A stretch of DNA of 64,000 bases. Origin: Luteimonas gilva (GTDB lineage Bacteria; Pseudomonadota; Gammaproteobacteria; Xanthomonadales; Xanthomonadaceae). The translations under genes were made by a program, and so were the position numbers. The stretch's first letter is position 1; each line of letters starts with the position of its first letter. A model generated the notes under the pieces. That model had not been told where the DNA came from. It made no database searches and was given only the letters and a program-made list of their open reading frames with translations. Location: positions 646,848 through 710,847 of the forward strand of contig NZ_SZUA01000001.1 of the NCBI RefSeq assembly GCF_005239095.1. The letters run 5' to 3'. Below are positions 26,211 to 33,488 of the stretch, piece by piece.

Positions 26211-26582
26211 ATGAATAACGACATGCACGATCTGCGCACGTTGGCGCAGACCTATTTCGACGCCGCTTACGAAATGGACGCCGACAAATTCGCCTCCATT
26301 TTCCACCCGGCGAGTTCCGTCACGAAGATCGGCGAGGATGGGGACGCGGCCTCGATTCCGATCGCGGCATGGCTGGCGGCCGTCCGCACGATCAAAGCGC
26401 CCAAGGAGCAGGGCCTCGAACGCCAGGACGAAATCGTATCGATCGACGCCGAAAGCGAACTCGCGCTTTTGAAGTTGAAGCTACGGATACCGCCGCGCCG
26501 CTTCACGGACATGCTGTCCTGCTTGAAGATCGGCGGGACCTGGAAGATCGTTCAAAAAGTCATGACTTCGGCTGTCGACTAG
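26211..26582 (+). CDS. NTF2-like (lumazine-binding-type) protein
   Basis: The 123-residue protein has the NTF2/SnoaL fold pattern: an opening helix (LRTLAQTYFDAAYEMDADKF), the ASIFHPASSVTKI strand where the family places its first pocket residues, and a closing strand WKIVQKVMTSAVD. It matches the group often called putative lumazine-binding in proteobacteria. Such proteins bind or isomerise small polar compounds. It is divergent from the LysR regulator and probably under its control. Confidence 0.75.
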   Translation: MNNDMHDLRTLAQTYFDAAYEMDADKFASIFHPASSVTKIGEDGDAASIPIAAWLAAVRTIKAPKEQGLERQDEIVSIDAESELALLKLKLRIPPRRFTDMLSCLKIGGTWKIVQKVMTSAVD

Positions 26583-26625
26583 CCGTGGCCCAAAGGGCTA
26601 AGCATCCCAGCCCTCATCAATGCAC

Positions 26626-26656
26626 TTGACACAATTCGATAATTAGCTAATTATCG
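26626..26656 (+). promoter_or_regulatory. Promoter with a perfect 20-bp palindromic operator, leaderless start
   Basis: A consensus -35 (TTGACA, 26626-26631) is followed 16 bases later by TAATTA (26648-26653). A perfect palindrome, CGATAATTAG (26637-26646) with CTAATTATCG (26647-26656), covers the -10. The ATG of the SdpR-like gene is at 26661, only 7 bases after the -10, so transcription should start at or next to the A of the start codon. The regulator made from this gene is the obvious ligand. Confidence 0.75.
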
Positions 26657-26660
26657 CAAT

Positions 26661-26957
26661 ATGAGTCAGGTATTCAAAGCCTTATCCGACCCTACCCGAC
26701 GACAGGTGCTGCAACTCTTGCGTGAAGGCCCACTGAGCGCGGGGGAGCTAAGCGGCCACTTTGACGTCTCCAAGCCGACGATGTCTGCCCACTTCTCGGT
26801 GCTGAAGGAGGCCGATCTGATCCACGCTGAGAAGACCGGGAAGTCCGTCATCTACCACCTGAAGCTGTCGGTGCTGGAAGAAGCATTGCTCGGCTTCGTT
26901 CATTCCTTCGGCGTTGGTGCCGAGAAACCGAAGTCTAAGAAGGAGAGAGCACGATGA
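26661..26957 (+). CDS. ArsR/SdpR-type autorepressor
   Basis: The 98-residue winged-helix protein matches the SdpR-type ArsR repressors. The N-terminal motif is VFKALSDPTRRQVLQLLREG, the recognition helix is FDVSKPTMSAHFSVLKEADL, and the beta-wing is LIHAEKTGKSVIYHLKLSVL. There is no metal-binding cysteine set, so control is likely by a partner protein. In the Bacillus SdpRI model the repressor is held at the membrane by its cognate SdpI; the next gene encodes an SdpI-like protein and overlaps it (ATGA). The promoter at 26626-26656 has a palindromic operator over the -10. Confidence 0.88.
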   Translation: MSQVFKALSDPTRRQVLQLLREGPLSAGELSGHFDVSKPTMSAHFSVLKEADLIHAEKTGKSVIYHLKLSVLEEALLGFVHSFGVGAEKPKSKKERAR

Positions 26958-27337
26958 ACAAAGAGTTGGCTTCAAACCTCGCTTGGGGCGTCGGCATCGT
27001 GGTGATCGCGCTTGCATCGACTTACGCGCGCAAGCTGGGCTATATAGAAGCCGAGACGGTCACGCGAATCGTCATGTGCGCTATAGGCTTGATGGTTGCT
27101 TGGTTCGGCAACCGAATGCCCAAAAGGTTCGTCCCCAACCCTTGGGCACGCCAGGCCACACGAGTCGGAGGCTGGTCCATGGCACTAAGTGGGCTCATCT
27201 ACGCAGCTTTATGGGTGTTTGCCCCAACGCAGATAGCAGTAGTGGGAGGTTCAGCTGCCGTCATACTGGGAATACTGGTGACGATCAGCTACTGCCTATC
27301 GCTGCGCAGCAAAGCAAAAGTACCTCCAACCCCCTAA
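26954..27337 (+). CDS. SdpI-like membrane protein
   Basis: The 127-residue protein has four predicted membrane helices. The block GLMVAWFGNRMPKRFVPNPW resembles the G-N-x-x-P-K-x-x-x-N sequence after the third helix of SdpI, the Bacillus immunity protein and signal receptor of the SDP toxin; the later helix WSMALSGLIYAALWVFAP fits the C-terminal half of that family. It is shorter than full SdpI, so it is probably a one-module version. Partnership with the upstream SdpR-type repressor is supported by the overlapping start. Confidence 0.7.
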   Translation: MNKELASNLAWGVGIVVIALASTYARKLGYIEAETVTRIVMCAIGLMVAWFGNRMPKRFVPNPWARQATRVGGWSMALSGLIYAALWVFAPTQIAVVGGSAAVILGILVTISYCLSLRSKAKVPPTP

Positions 27338-27366
27338 AGCACGATAGCGTGCAGAACATCATAGGT

Positions 27367-27856
27367 ATGAAGAAGCTCGAACACGCCATGTCGGCAAGGC
27401 GGGATTTCCGCATCTATGCGCTTCTTATTGTCGGCTTGGTGTTCCTCTACGCGGGCGCCACGGTAGACCCCGCCAGCAATTGCGACGAAAGCGGCCGCGA
27501 ATGCGCGCCCTGGCTGGTGCCTATCGCTTTCGGCATAGGCGTGCTGGCGACCCTGGGCGGCGTACTCGCGTTGATCCGCAACCGGGAATGGGGCAGCCGC
27601 CTGGACGTCGCCGGACGGCGGCTGTTCTGGTGGGGACAGCACGTTGTCGGCGAACACCCGCAGCGTATCGCTGGACGAAATGGCGAGAGTTGTCGTGAAC
27701 CGCCGCAGCGAAAGCAGCGACAAGGTGCTCATCTACCGGAGAGACGGCGGGCGGCTCGATTTCCCCGAAGAAAATTCGGTTCCGTACGATGCACAAGAGT
27801 GGGCACGGGATCTTGCTGCGCACTTTTCGCATATCGAAGTTCGGGTGGATGAGTGA
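27367..27856 (+). pseudogene. Frameshifted small membrane protein gene
   Basis: The first frame (from ATG 27367) encodes a plausible two-helix membrane protein (DFRIYALLIVGLVFLYAGAT, IAFGIGVLATLGGVLALIRN, LDVAGRRLFWW), then turns into non-protein sequence. The neighbouring frame picks up at once with DSTLSANTRSVSLDEMARVV and runs to the stop at 27856. The switch falls in a run of four G at 27632-27635; three G would join the parts as FWW-DSTLSAN and give about 162 residues. Either a true inactivating insertion or a sequencing slip in a homopolymer is possible. Function is unknown. Confidence 0.65.
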
Positions 27857-28087
27857 GGCTGGCAGCTGATGTTCTGGTGCGTCTTGCGCTGCCACCCAAT
27901 CACCACGAAAAAGCCATTTGCATGCGTCCGCATATCGGCAATCGCGTGATGCCGGTAGTACAGCGTTGGGCGGCCCCAGCGGCTGTCCCAGTGGAATTCT
28001 TCAGGGAGCATAGGGGTAGGGTGGGGCCGTCCCGTCTCAAGCATTGAGGCTCGGCCGGGAGTATCCTCCCGGCCGAGGGGGTGGGGC

Positions 28088-28486
28088 ATGAAGGGAATCG
28101 CATTCGCGGCACTGCTGGCGATTGGCGTAGGCCCGGCTTGGGCTCAGACCGTCATCGTTAAATGTAAGGACGCCAAAGGAAAGGTTATCTACCAAACCGA
28201 ACCTTGTGAGCGTGGCCAGACAACGACCGATGTAAAGACCTATGCGCCAGTTCGCTACAACCCAAAACTGGCGGAAGAAACGCGACAAACACAGCACGAG
28301 ATCGACCAGCGTCGCGCTTCCTATGGAAATAATGCGCAAGCGGCTTATATTCCGAACGATGGCCGTGGTGCTGCTTGTGAGTCGGCAAAGGCTTACCGTG
28401 AATCTGTTCTGAAATCAGTTGGCATGCGACGCACGTATGACTTGCTGCAGCAGCTTGATGAAAATGTACGGCGTGCTTGTAAATAG
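28088..28486 (+). CDS. Secreted DUF4124-domain protein
   Basis: The 132-residue protein has a signal peptide (MKGIAFAALLAIGVGPAWAQ) followed by a DUF4124-type domain: VIVKCKDAKGKVIYQTEPCE, in which the Cys pair and the I/V-Y-Q/T-D/E-x-P-C pattern are the family mark. The rest is Gln/Arg-rich and probably helical. Function is unknown for the family. GC falls from here on, and codon use is unlike the flanking core genes, which suggests transfer. The second gene follows 17 bases after its stop. Confidence 0.72.
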   Translation: MKGIAFAALLAIGVGPAWAQTVIVKCKDAKGKVIYQTEPCERGQTTTDVKTYAPVRYNPKLAEETRQTQHEIDQRRASYGNNAQAAYIPNDGRGAACESAKAYRESVLKSVGMRRTYDLLQQLDENVRRACK

Positions 28487-28502
28487 ACCGAAAGAGGTTC
28501 AA

Positions 28503-28706
28503 ATGATTCAATATAAAGAGCAAGACTTGTTAGGTGGATGGTCTATCGCTGTTATCGCGAACGGGCAAACTGTCGGTCACATACGAAAGCATGGTCAAGA
28601 CTCTAGCTTCGTCTATTACAAAGGTCCGCATAACGTAATGAATTGGTCTTTGCAGGATGAAGACCTAGCAGCTTTAAAGAGGAAAATTGAAGCGTTAACC
28701 TTATGA
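28503..28706 (+). CDS. Small hypothetical protein (67 aa) in an AT-rich cassette
   Basis: A 67-residue protein with no signal peptide: MIQYKEQDLLGGWSIAVIAN, then a strand-rich middle (HIRKHGQDSSFVYYKGPHNV) and a charged end helix (DEDLAALKRKIEALTL). I do not recognise it. The ATG at 28503 is led by AGAGGT about 6 bases upstream; an earlier in-frame start would overlap the preceding gene. The stop (TGA) overlaps the next ATG, so translation is coupled to the 225-residue gene. The pair could be a toxin-antitoxin or defence module, but nothing in the sequence proves that. Confidence 0.55.
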   Translation: MIQYKEQDLLGGWSIAVIANGQTVGHIRKHGQDSSFVYYKGPHNVMNWSLQDEDLAALKRKIEALTL

Positions 28707-29380
28707 CTGATGATGAAGCCGTAGAGCTTGTTGCTCAAAAAGCCGAGGACGCTCGCAGGTTGATATGTGAGGTTGTTCCGTCGATTAATTCGCTAAAGAT
28801 TGTCCTTAACAAGCGGAGTCATGTGGCGCTGTCGCTACTAGTTGGTTCCCTTGAGCAGGCCCGCACGTTCTGCTTTGTACTCTCGAAAGAACTGCGTAGC
28901 TCGTGGTTTCCTGCGACCATTTTGCATCGCTCGCAAATTGACTACTTTATTCGTGCGGCATACTACGCATCGCCTGCCACTGACGCAGAGCTAGACAGGT
29001 TCTACTCTGATGGTCATATGCCTAAGGTTGTCGGGACTAGTGGTAAGAAGCGCAATATGTATCTGAGTGAGATGGCTGCTTCTGTAGAGACTCACTACAA
29101 GTGGAACGATAAATTTACCAAGACAATACAAGGTCATTGGTCTGCATTATCCGACGTATCGCATGGTGGGACTGCTCTAATGCAGCTCTACGAAGCTAAC
29201 GGCATGATTGGCGACACTGATATAGATTTCATGGAGCTGAAGCCCGTACTAGGGAATGTGGTTGCCTTTGCTCAGCTCGGAATCGCACTAGCTATGATCA
29301 TGTCGTCATTAACTGACGAAGAAAAAAGTCAGGCTGTAGGCGACGTATACACAAAGGCCCATGCGTTCTTTGCCGCTTAG
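28703..29380 (+). CDS. Hypothetical helical protein (225 aa) in an AT-rich cassette
   Basis: A 225-residue, mostly helical cytoplasmic protein with no membrane segment or signal peptide. Visible features are an acidic N-terminus (MTDDEAVELVAQKAEDARRL), the segment WFPATILHRSQIDYFIRAAY, and SALSDVSHGGTALMQLYEAN, whose H-G-G could be a functional site. It resembles uncharacterised proteins with a DUF6988-type or HEPN-like helical pattern, though I cannot place it firmly. Base composition is clearly AT-richer than the chromosome. It overlaps the 67-residue gene and converges on the phage-type gene. Confidence 0.6.
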   Translation: MTDDEAVELVAQKAEDARRLICEVVPSINSLKIVLNKRSHVALSLLVGSLEQARTFCFVLSKELRSSWFPATILHRSQIDYFIRAAYYASPATDAELDRFYSDGHMPKVVGTSGKKRNMYLSEMAASVETHYKWNDKFTKTIQGHWSALSDVSHGGTALMQLYEANGMIGDTDIDFMELKPVLGNVVAFAQLGIALAMIMSSLTDEEKSQAVGDVYTKAHAFFAA

Positions 29381-29697
29381 GCAGCAGCTACGCCGTTCTC
29401 TCGGTAGTCTTGAAAATCGACAATTACGACCTTGACCGGCCGTCGGCGCTCAGCTTGCCGGCGAGAAGCCAAGCCAGCGCGCCGCAATTCCATGGCGTCG
29501 CGCCATAGCAGACCTTGCATGCGGCGTTCGTCAATCCGCTGGCCATCCGGAGCCACAAGGTCGGCGCCGGCGAACCGGTAGCCGGCCCAGGGCCCGTAAA
29601 GCGGCGTGTGGTTGTAGACGACGCGCTGGTAGCGCTGCTCAGCGCAGGCGTTCGGGCACGGGCGGCCCTCAGGCCAGCAGGGCGGACGCTCCATCAT
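29377..29697 (-). CDS. Phage-type protein, DUF3653-like
   Basis: A 106-residue protein with the pattern YGPWAGYRFAGADLVAPDGQ and RIDERRMQGLLWRDAMELRR. This closely follows the W-x-G-[WY]-x-[FI]-x-x-x-x-L-x-x-P-x-G layout of short proteins (DUF3653-type) found in filamentous phages and prophages of Xanthomonadaceae. Two Cys near the start (PPCWPEGRPCPNACAEQRYQ gives three in all) could bind a metal. The reading runs away from the dif-like site, which lies 73 bases upstream. Its 3' end overlaps the preceding gene by four bases. Family assignment is from memory of the pattern. Confidence 0.6.
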   Translation of the reverse strand: MMERPPCWPEGRPCPNACAEQRYQRVVYNHTPLYGPWAGYRFAGADLVAPDGQRIDERRMQGLLWRDAMELRRAGLASRRQAERRRPVKVVIVDFQDYRENGVAAA

Positions 29698-29769
29698 GGC
29701 GACCCCTCCTAATCCGTTGGTAGGTAGCCCCCAGGACGAGCCGAAGCAGCCTTAGCCCGTACCTCCACA

Positions 29770-29797
29770 ATTTCGCATAATGTATATTATGTTATTA
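29770..29797. other. dif: dif-like XerCD recombination site
   Basis: The 28 bases match the chromosome dimer-resolution site of E. coli very well. The XerC arm (29770-29780) reads ATTTCGCATAA against GGTGCGCATAA. The central region (29781-29786) is TGTATA, identical. The XerD arm (29787-29797) reads TTATGTTATTA against TTATGTTAAAT. The inner 21 bases are a perfect match. This is also the site that filamentous phages of xanthomonads use to integrate, and a phage-type gene lies right beside it. It is either the chromosomal dif or an att half of such an element. Confidence 0.85.
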
Positions 29798-29872
29798 CGA
29801 AACTGGCCCTGGGACTGGCTTCCAGGCCAGCGGCCTGCTCCCAACGCCCTCAGGCCGTACTCGATCGCGCGA

Positions 29873-30195
29873 TTAATCGACGACGACCTCGATCAGATAG
29901 CCCGGAGACAGCGACGCCACACCGAGCATTTGTCGCGTTCGTAATCGACGACGTAGATCGTGATTCTTGCGACATGCTCGGGACCGGCGTCGGCGGCGGC
30001 AAGCGCTCGGCCGAGATTGGCGTACACCTGGCGCTTGGGCCGCAAGATCACCATGGCCGACGAGATTGCCGTTGATGTCTTACGGCTCCTGGCCCGAGAC
30101 GAATACCAGCTTGCTTCCCGTCGCGACGGGTCTACGGCCTGGATCTGGGCGCCGGCGACAGCCACCGGCTGCGCGAGAAGGCCTGAATCACGCAA
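29873..30195 (-). pseudogene. Decayed RidA family gene
   Basis: Minus-strand reading shows RidA family pieces in different frames. KLVFVSGQEP is followed by a TAA and then GNLVGHGDLAAQA; after a shift come YANLGRALAAADAGPEHVAR and ITIYVVDYERD. A gap of about 30 residues follows, and the end is LGVASLSPGYLIEVVVD with a proper stop at 29873-29875. So it holds a premature stop, a frameshift and an internal deletion. It is clearly related to the intact RidA gene at 24715-25107. The 5' limit is approximate. It separates the dif-like site from the copper operon. Confidence 0.8.
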
Positions 30196-30197
30196 TC

Positions 30198-30229
30198 TTG
30201 ACTCTGGACTCGGGTCCAGGGTTCAAACT
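30198..30229 (+). promoter_or_regulatory. MerR-type promoter/operator of the copper operon
   Basis: TTGACT (-35, 30198-30203) and CAAACT (-10, 30224-30229) are separated by 20 bases, longer than normal, as is typical of MerR-controlled promoters. The dyad CTGGAC (30204-30209) and GTCCAG (30214-30219) fills the spacer. This is the arrangement in which the activator untwists the DNA to align the boxes. Confidence 0.75.
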
Positions 30230-30258
30230 AGCGCCCTCCCCCTGCTGGATGGGCTGTC

Positions 30259-30669
30259 ATGCGTATCGGTGAAGTCGCGAATCGGGCCGGCGTCGGCGTG
30301 GATACGGTCCGTCTGTACGAAAGGCTGCAGTTGCTGCCGGCCGCGGAACGTACGGCTTCGGGCTACCGGACTTTCGGGCCCGATGATCTGGAACGCCTGC
30401 GTTTTATCAGGCGAGCCAAGGGGTTGGGCTTTACTCTGGACGAAACGCGCGAGCTCCTGCGCCTGGCTTCCGACCGCGCCGGCGAGCGCGCGGAGGTGAT
30501 GTCGTTGGCCAGGAACCGGCTGGACGACATCGAACAGAAGATCGCCCAACTGACCGCCATGCGCGACAGCCTGGGCCGGCTGGTGCAGCAATGTTCGGGT
30601 TCCGGGCCGGTGCAGGGCTGCCCGATCATCGATGCCGTGCTCGCTCACGACATCAAAAAGGCTTCCTAA
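30259..30669 (+). CDS. MerR family heavy-metal-responsive regulator (copper operon)
   Basis: A 136-residue MerR protein. The N-terminal winged helix reads MRIGEVANRAGVGVDTVRLY then ERLQLLPAAERTASGYRTFG; a long dimer helix and a C-terminal metal loop follow. The loop is C-x8-C (QCSGSGPVQGCPIID), with one residue more than CueR (C-x7-C) and the same spacing as ZntR and MerR, which lack nothing else here. The metal is judged to be copper from the adjacent copA and copB. Its own promoter (30198-30229) has the long spacer and dyad of MerR control, so it should autoregulate and drive copAB. It precedes copA by 4 bases. Confidence 0.9.
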   Translation: MRIGEVANRAGVGVDTVRLYERLQLLPAAERTASGYRTFGPDDLERLRFIRRAKGLGFTLDETRELLRLASDRAGERAEVMSLARNRLDDIEQKIAQLTAMRDSLGRLVQQCSGSGPVQGCPIIDAVLAHDIKKAS

Positions 30670-30673
30670 GCGC

Positions 30674-32440
30674 ATGACCGAAAAGCTTTATCGCATCGAC
30701 ACCGAGCGCCGCCGCTTCGTGACCGGCCTGGCGGCGTTGCCCTTGCTGGCGGCCTGGCCCAGGAACGGCCGCGCACAGACTTCGGCGGGCGCCGTCCCCG
30801 AACTCCGCGGCACGCGCTTCGAACTTTCGATCGGCGCGAATCCGGTCAACCTCACCGGCCGCCCGGCCTGGGCGAAAACCGTCAACGGCACGCTGCCGGC
30901 GCCGACCTTGCGCTGGCGCGAAGGCGACACGGTCGAGTTGCGCGTGGCCAATCGGCTGGACGAAGACACTTCGCTGCATTGGCACGGCATCCTGCTGCCG
31001 GCGAACATGGACGGCGTGCCGGGCCTGAGTTTCCACGGCATCCGGCCCGGCGAAAGCTATCTGTATCGATTCCAGATCCGCCAGGCGGGTACGTACTGGT
31101 ATCACGCGCATTCGAGCCTGCAGGAAGCGGTCGGCGTCTACGGCGCCATCGTCATCGAGCCGCGCGACGCGGATGCGGTCGACGCCGATCGCGATCACGT
31201 GATCCTGCTGTCGGATTGGAGCGACGAAGACCCGCACGCCATCGTCCGCAAGCTGCGCAAACAGGCCGATTACTACAACCTGCACAAGCGCACCGTCGGC
31301 GATTTCGTGCGCGATGCGCGACGCGACGGTTTGAGCGCGGCGATCGCCGACCGCAAGGCCTGGGGCGGGATGCGGATGAGTCCGACCGACTTGGCCGACG
31401 TCACCTCGCTCACCTACACCTACCTGGTCAACGGCGCGCCGCCGGCGGCCAACTGGACCGCTTTATTCGAACGCGGCGACAAAGTGCGGCTGCGCTTCAT
31501 CAACGGCTCGGCGATGACGTTCTTCGACGTGCGCATCCCCGGCCTGAAGATGACCGTGGTCGCCGCCGACGGCCAACCGGTGCATCCGGTGAGCGTCGAC
31601 GAATTCCGGCTGGGCGTGGCCGAAACGCTGGACGTGGTGGTCGAACCCGCCGAACAGCCGTACACGATCTTCGCCCAGGCGATGGACCGCGGCGGCTACG
31701 CGCGCGCCACGCTCGCTCCGCGCATGGGCCTGGAAGCGCCGGTGCCGCCGCTGGATCCGCGGCCGATCCTGACCATGGCGGACATGGGGCATGGCGGCAT
31801 GTCGATGTCGGGCATGGACCATAGCGGCCACGACATGTCGCAAATGAAAGGCATGGAAGGCGGCTGCGGCGCGAACATGAAGATGGACCACGGCGCGCAG
31901 GCCATGGGCGGCGCGATGATCGCGCATCCGGCCGGCGAAACCGGCAATCCCGCCGTCGACATGCAAACGATGACGCCGTCGCGCGCGCTCGACGATCCCG
32001 GCATCGGCCTGCGCGGCAACGGCCGGCGCGCGCTGACTTACGCCGACATGAAGAGCGCGTTCGACGATCCGGACGGGCGCGATCCGGGCCGCGAAATCCA
32101 ATTGCACCTGACCGGCAATATGGAGCGCTATACCTGGGGTTTCGACGGCATTCCGTTCTCCAAAGCCGAACCGGTGCGGCTCAATTACGGCGAGCGGGTG
32201 CGCATCGTCCTGGTCAACGACACGATGATGGAGCACCCGATCCACTTGCACGGGATGTGGAGCGATCTGGAAGACGCCGACGGCGGCTTCCACGTGCGCA
32301 AACACACCGTCAGCGTGCCGCCGGGCCACGTCCGCAGCTATCGCGTCACCGCCGACGCGCTCGGCCGCTGGGCCTACCACTGCCACATGCTGCTGCACAT
32401 GGAGCTGGGCATGTTCCGCGAAGTGCGGGTGGATGTATGA
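30674..32440 (+). CDS. copA: Copper-resistance multicopper oxidase CopA
   Basis: CopA is a periplasmic multicopper oxidase that oxidises and sequesters Cu(I). The 588-residue protein has a Tat signal (RRRFVTGLAALPLLAAW), followed by three cupredoxin domains. Copper ligands are visible in LHWHGILLP, WYHAHSS, HPIHLHGM and the final HCHMLLHMELGMF. A Met/His/Gly-rich insert (MADMGHGGMSMSGMDHSGHD and on, near residues 376-420) is the usual extra copper-binding region. The start ATG 30674 is 4 bases after the regulator; the stop overlaps copB (ATGA). Confidence 0.95.
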   Translation: MTEKLYRIDTERRRFVTGLAALPLLAAWPRNGRAQTSAGAVPELRGTRFELSIGANPVNLTGRPAWAKTVNGTLPAPTLRWREGDTVELRVANRLDEDTSLHWHGILLPANMDGVPGLSFHGIRPGESYLYRFQIRQAGTYWYHAHSSLQEAVGVYGAIVIEPRDADAVDADRDHVILLSDWSDEDPHAIVRKLRKQADYYNLHKRTVGDFVRDARRDGLSAAIADRKAWGGMRMSPTDLADVTSLTYTYLVNGAPPAANWTALFERGDKVRLRFINGSAMTFFDVRIPGLKMTVVAADGQPVHPVSVDEFRLGVAETLDVVVEPAEQPYTIFAQAMDRGGYARATLAPRMGLEAPVPPLDPRPILTMADMGHGGMSMSGMDHSGHDMSQMKGMEGGCGANMKMDHGAQAMGGAMIAHPAGETGNPAVDMQTMTPSRALDDPGIGLRGNGRRALTYADMKSAFDDPDGRDPGREIQLHLTGNMERYTWGFDGIPFSKAEPVRLNYGERVRIVLVNDTMMEHPIHLHGMWSDLEDADGGFHVRKHTVSVPPGHVRSYRVTADALGRWAYHCHMLLHMELGMFREVRVDV

Positions 32441-33438
32441 GCCATCCGGTCTTCGCGACCCCGCGTTCGCCGTTCCCCCCTTTGAAAAAGGGGGGCAAGG
32501 GGGGATTTGCTTTTGATGTTGCTCGGACAGCCAAAGCCAAAGCAAATCCCCCCTACCCCCCTTTTTCAAAGGGGGGAACAGCGGTTTTCGCGAGTTTGCT
32601 GATGCTGTTGTCGGGATCGGCCTTCGCCCAACACGAAGGCCACGCCGGTATGGACCATTCGCAAATGGGCCATACGATGCCGGCCGCCGAACAAGGCAAA
32701 CCTGCGCAACTCTCTCCCCTGCCCCCGCCGACCGCCGAGGAGCGCGCCGCCGCTTTCCCGGATCTGCACGGCATGGACATGCGCGATCACATGGACGACG
32801 ACCCGCTGATCGGCATGCTCCAGTTCGATCAATTGGAATGGCAGGACAAAGCCGACGGCAGCGGCGACGCCGGCCTGGCTTGGAACTTGCGCGGCTGGCT
32901 GGGCGGCGTGAACGACCGCGTTTGGCTGCGCAGCGAAGGCGAACGCCGCGACGGCCGCACCGAACACGGCGACGTCGAACTGCTCTGGGGCCATGCCACC
33001 GGCCCGTGGTGGGACCGGATGGTCGGCCTGCGTCACGACTTCGGCGAGGGCCGTCCGCGCGATTGGCTGGCCGTCGGCGTACAGGGGCTGGCGCCGTACA
33101 AGTTCGAAGTCGCCGCCACCGCCTATCTGGGCGAATCGGGGCGCTTGGCCGCGCGCGCGGAAGCCGAATACGAGCTGCTGCTGACCAACCGCCTGATCCT
33201 GCAGCCCAAACTCGAAGCCGACCTTTACTCGAAAGACGACCCGGAAAACGGCATCGGCCGCGGCTTGAGCAGCGCCGAGTTCGGATTGCGCCTGCGCTAC
33301 GAATTCCGGCGCGAATTCGCGCCTTATTTCGGCTACGTCTGGACGCGCCGGTTCGGGGAAACCGCGGATCTGGCCGAGGCCCACGGCGGCGACCGCAGCG
33401 AAGGCCGGTGGGTCGCCGGCTTCCGTTTTTGGTTTTAG
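32437..33438 (+). CDS. copB: Copper-resistance outer-membrane protein CopB, with a repeat read into its N-terminus
   Basis: CopB is an outer-membrane barrel that acts with CopA. The 333-residue reading holds a Met/His-rich segment (EGHAGMDHSQMGHTMP), the family block PLIGMLQFDQLEWQDKA, the motif GLRHDFGEGRPRDWLAVG and the C-terminal barrel ending GRWVAGFRFWF. The signal peptide core (FASLLMLLSGSAFAQ) begins only near residue 50: residues 13-47 are translated from an inverted repeat (32473-32578), giving the near-palindromic FPPLKKGGKGG and PPYPPFSKGG. ATG 32437 overlaps the copA stop. The long basic extension may hinder export; whether the start still works is uncertain. Confidence 0.88.
   Translation: MSHPVFATPRSPFPPLKKGGKGGFAFDVARTAKAKANPPYPPFSKGGTAVFASLLMLLSGSAFAQHEGHAGMDHSQMGHTMPAAEQGKPAQLSPLPPPTAEERAAAFPDLHGMDMRDHMDDDPLIGMLQFDQLEWQDKADGSGDAGLAWNLRGWLGGVNDRVWLRSEGERRDGRTEHGDVELLWGHATGPWWDRMVGLRHDFGEGRPRDWLAVGVQGLAPYKFEVAATAYLGESGRLAARAEAEYELLLTNRLILQPKLEADLYSKDDPENGIGRGLSSAEFGLRLRYEFRREFAPYFGYVWTRRFGETADLAEAHGGDRSEGRWVAGFRFWF
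32473..32578. repeat. Inverted repeat (CCCCCCTTTGAAAAAGGGGGG type) inside copB
   Basis: Each arm holds CCCCCCTTT next to AAAAAGGGGGG, itself a short palindrome; the two arms are inverted relative to one another with about 45 bases between. No stop codon falls in the copB frame. A second copy lies at 41345-41410. Confidence 0.8.
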
Positions 33439-33488
33439 CTTGACGCTGCGAAACCCAGCCCGTTAAAATTTCGCGCTTTCCAGCCCGT

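Noticed and set aside
27733-28089. A minus-strand ORF with the plausible segment EFHWDSRWGRPTLYYRHHA
   Set aside because: The first part reads like protein, but the rest is antisense to the frameshifted gene and it has no good start. It may be a phage-gene fragment; the support is too weak for an entry.
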